DNA from: a virus
Strand: one strand, 5' to 3'
Length of the DNA: 48,037 bases
Virus record (IMG/VR): IMGVR_UViG_3300022562_000539
Span: 1 to 48,037 of that record
Below, in pieces: positions 47,894-48,037 of the stretch; positions within the stretch are counted from its first letter, which is position 1; each line of letters starts with the position of its first letter. Below the pieces are notes generated by a model. The model saw only the letters and a program-made list of their open reading frames with translations. It ran no database searches and was not told where the DNA came from. The translations under genes and the position numbers were made by a program.

Positions 47894-48037
47894 ATGAGCC
47901 TAGTAAGGAGTTCAGTAGTTTAACTTCAAAGCGTAAGCCACGTTGATGCTACTCACGTAAACTGACACTAACGGCAATCGCGGATAAAGTGAGCCGAGTC
48001 TGGCAAGTAGCGAAAGTTGCAAAGTAAACAGTAAACA
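47894..48037. repeat. Terminal direct repeat, right copy
   Basis: Identical to positions 1-144. See the left copy for interpretation. Confidence 0.95.

Noticed and set aside
1-48037. tRNA genes, CRISPR arrays, integrase, insertion sequence, photosystem genes
   Set aside because: Looked for conserved tRNA T-loop patterns, regular spacer repeats, tyrosine or serine recombinase motifs, DDE transposase motifs and PsbA-like sequences; none found by eye.

Overview
This window looks like the essentially complete genome of a T7-like podovirus of a freshwater-type cyanobacterium. The evidence is a full podoviral set (family A DNA polymerase, primase-helicase, large terminase, portal, scaffold-like protein, capsid, two tail-tube proteins, internal virion proteins, short fibre) together with an NblA-like phycobilisome-degradation protein. 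NblA is meaningful only in a host with phycobilisomes. I see no phage RNA polymerase, integrase, ligase, tRNA, CRISPR array or photosystem gene. A 144-base sequence is identical at both ends (1-144 and 47894-48037). Sigma-70-type promoters near the right end point outward towards the first left-end genes, so the natural map is probably circular or permuted and the contig ends are probably arbitrary.

Layout. (1) 47.2-47.9 kb is a divergent control region with one leftward and three rightward promoters, and an early leader with alternative RNA foldings that runs through the repeat to gene 157. (2) 157-8741 (+) is nucleotide metabolism and replication: ThyX, a RecB-like exonuclease, a ssDNA-binding candidate, dNMP kinase, MazG-like protein, an RNR small-subunit-like protein, an endonuclease, an HNH gene and DNA polymerase, with small hairpins between several genes. 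(3) 8804-15741 (+) encodes internal virion and tail proteins. (4) 15759-19893 (-) is accessory: a KilAC-type protein, two coupled mini-genes missed by length cut-offs, two coiled-coil genes, a 3+3 iteron array and an HNH gene. (5) 19946-21330 (+) holds a lysis candidate and two unknown genes. (6) 22107-37783 (+) is packaging and morphogenesis, with NblA inside it and a two-gene opposite-strand insertion (LAGLIDADG gene and lipoprotein) between capsid and tail-tube genes. (7) 47139-37780 (-) runs leftward: small membrane proteins, a second KilAC-type protein, class I RNR large subunit, a three-gene membrane/FtsK-like ATPase module with its own promoter and an attenuator-like hairpin, unknown genes, and primase-helicase.

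How it works together. The phage probably uses host RNA polymerase, since promoters are TTGACA plus extended -10 and no phage polymerase is present. It remodels nucleotide pools with RNR, ThyX, dNMP kinase and MazG, replicates with a T7-type polymerase and helicase, and may dismantle the host antenna with NblA. The large virion-cluster protein with ParB-like and ADP-ribosyltransferase-like regions may be delivered with the DNA. Reading the window by eye I found only two GATC sites and no GGCC site, which points to selection by host restriction. The most novel-looking items are the membrane ATPase module, the two 3+3 iteron arrays, the polyvalent-type virion protein and the hairpin-controlled starts.
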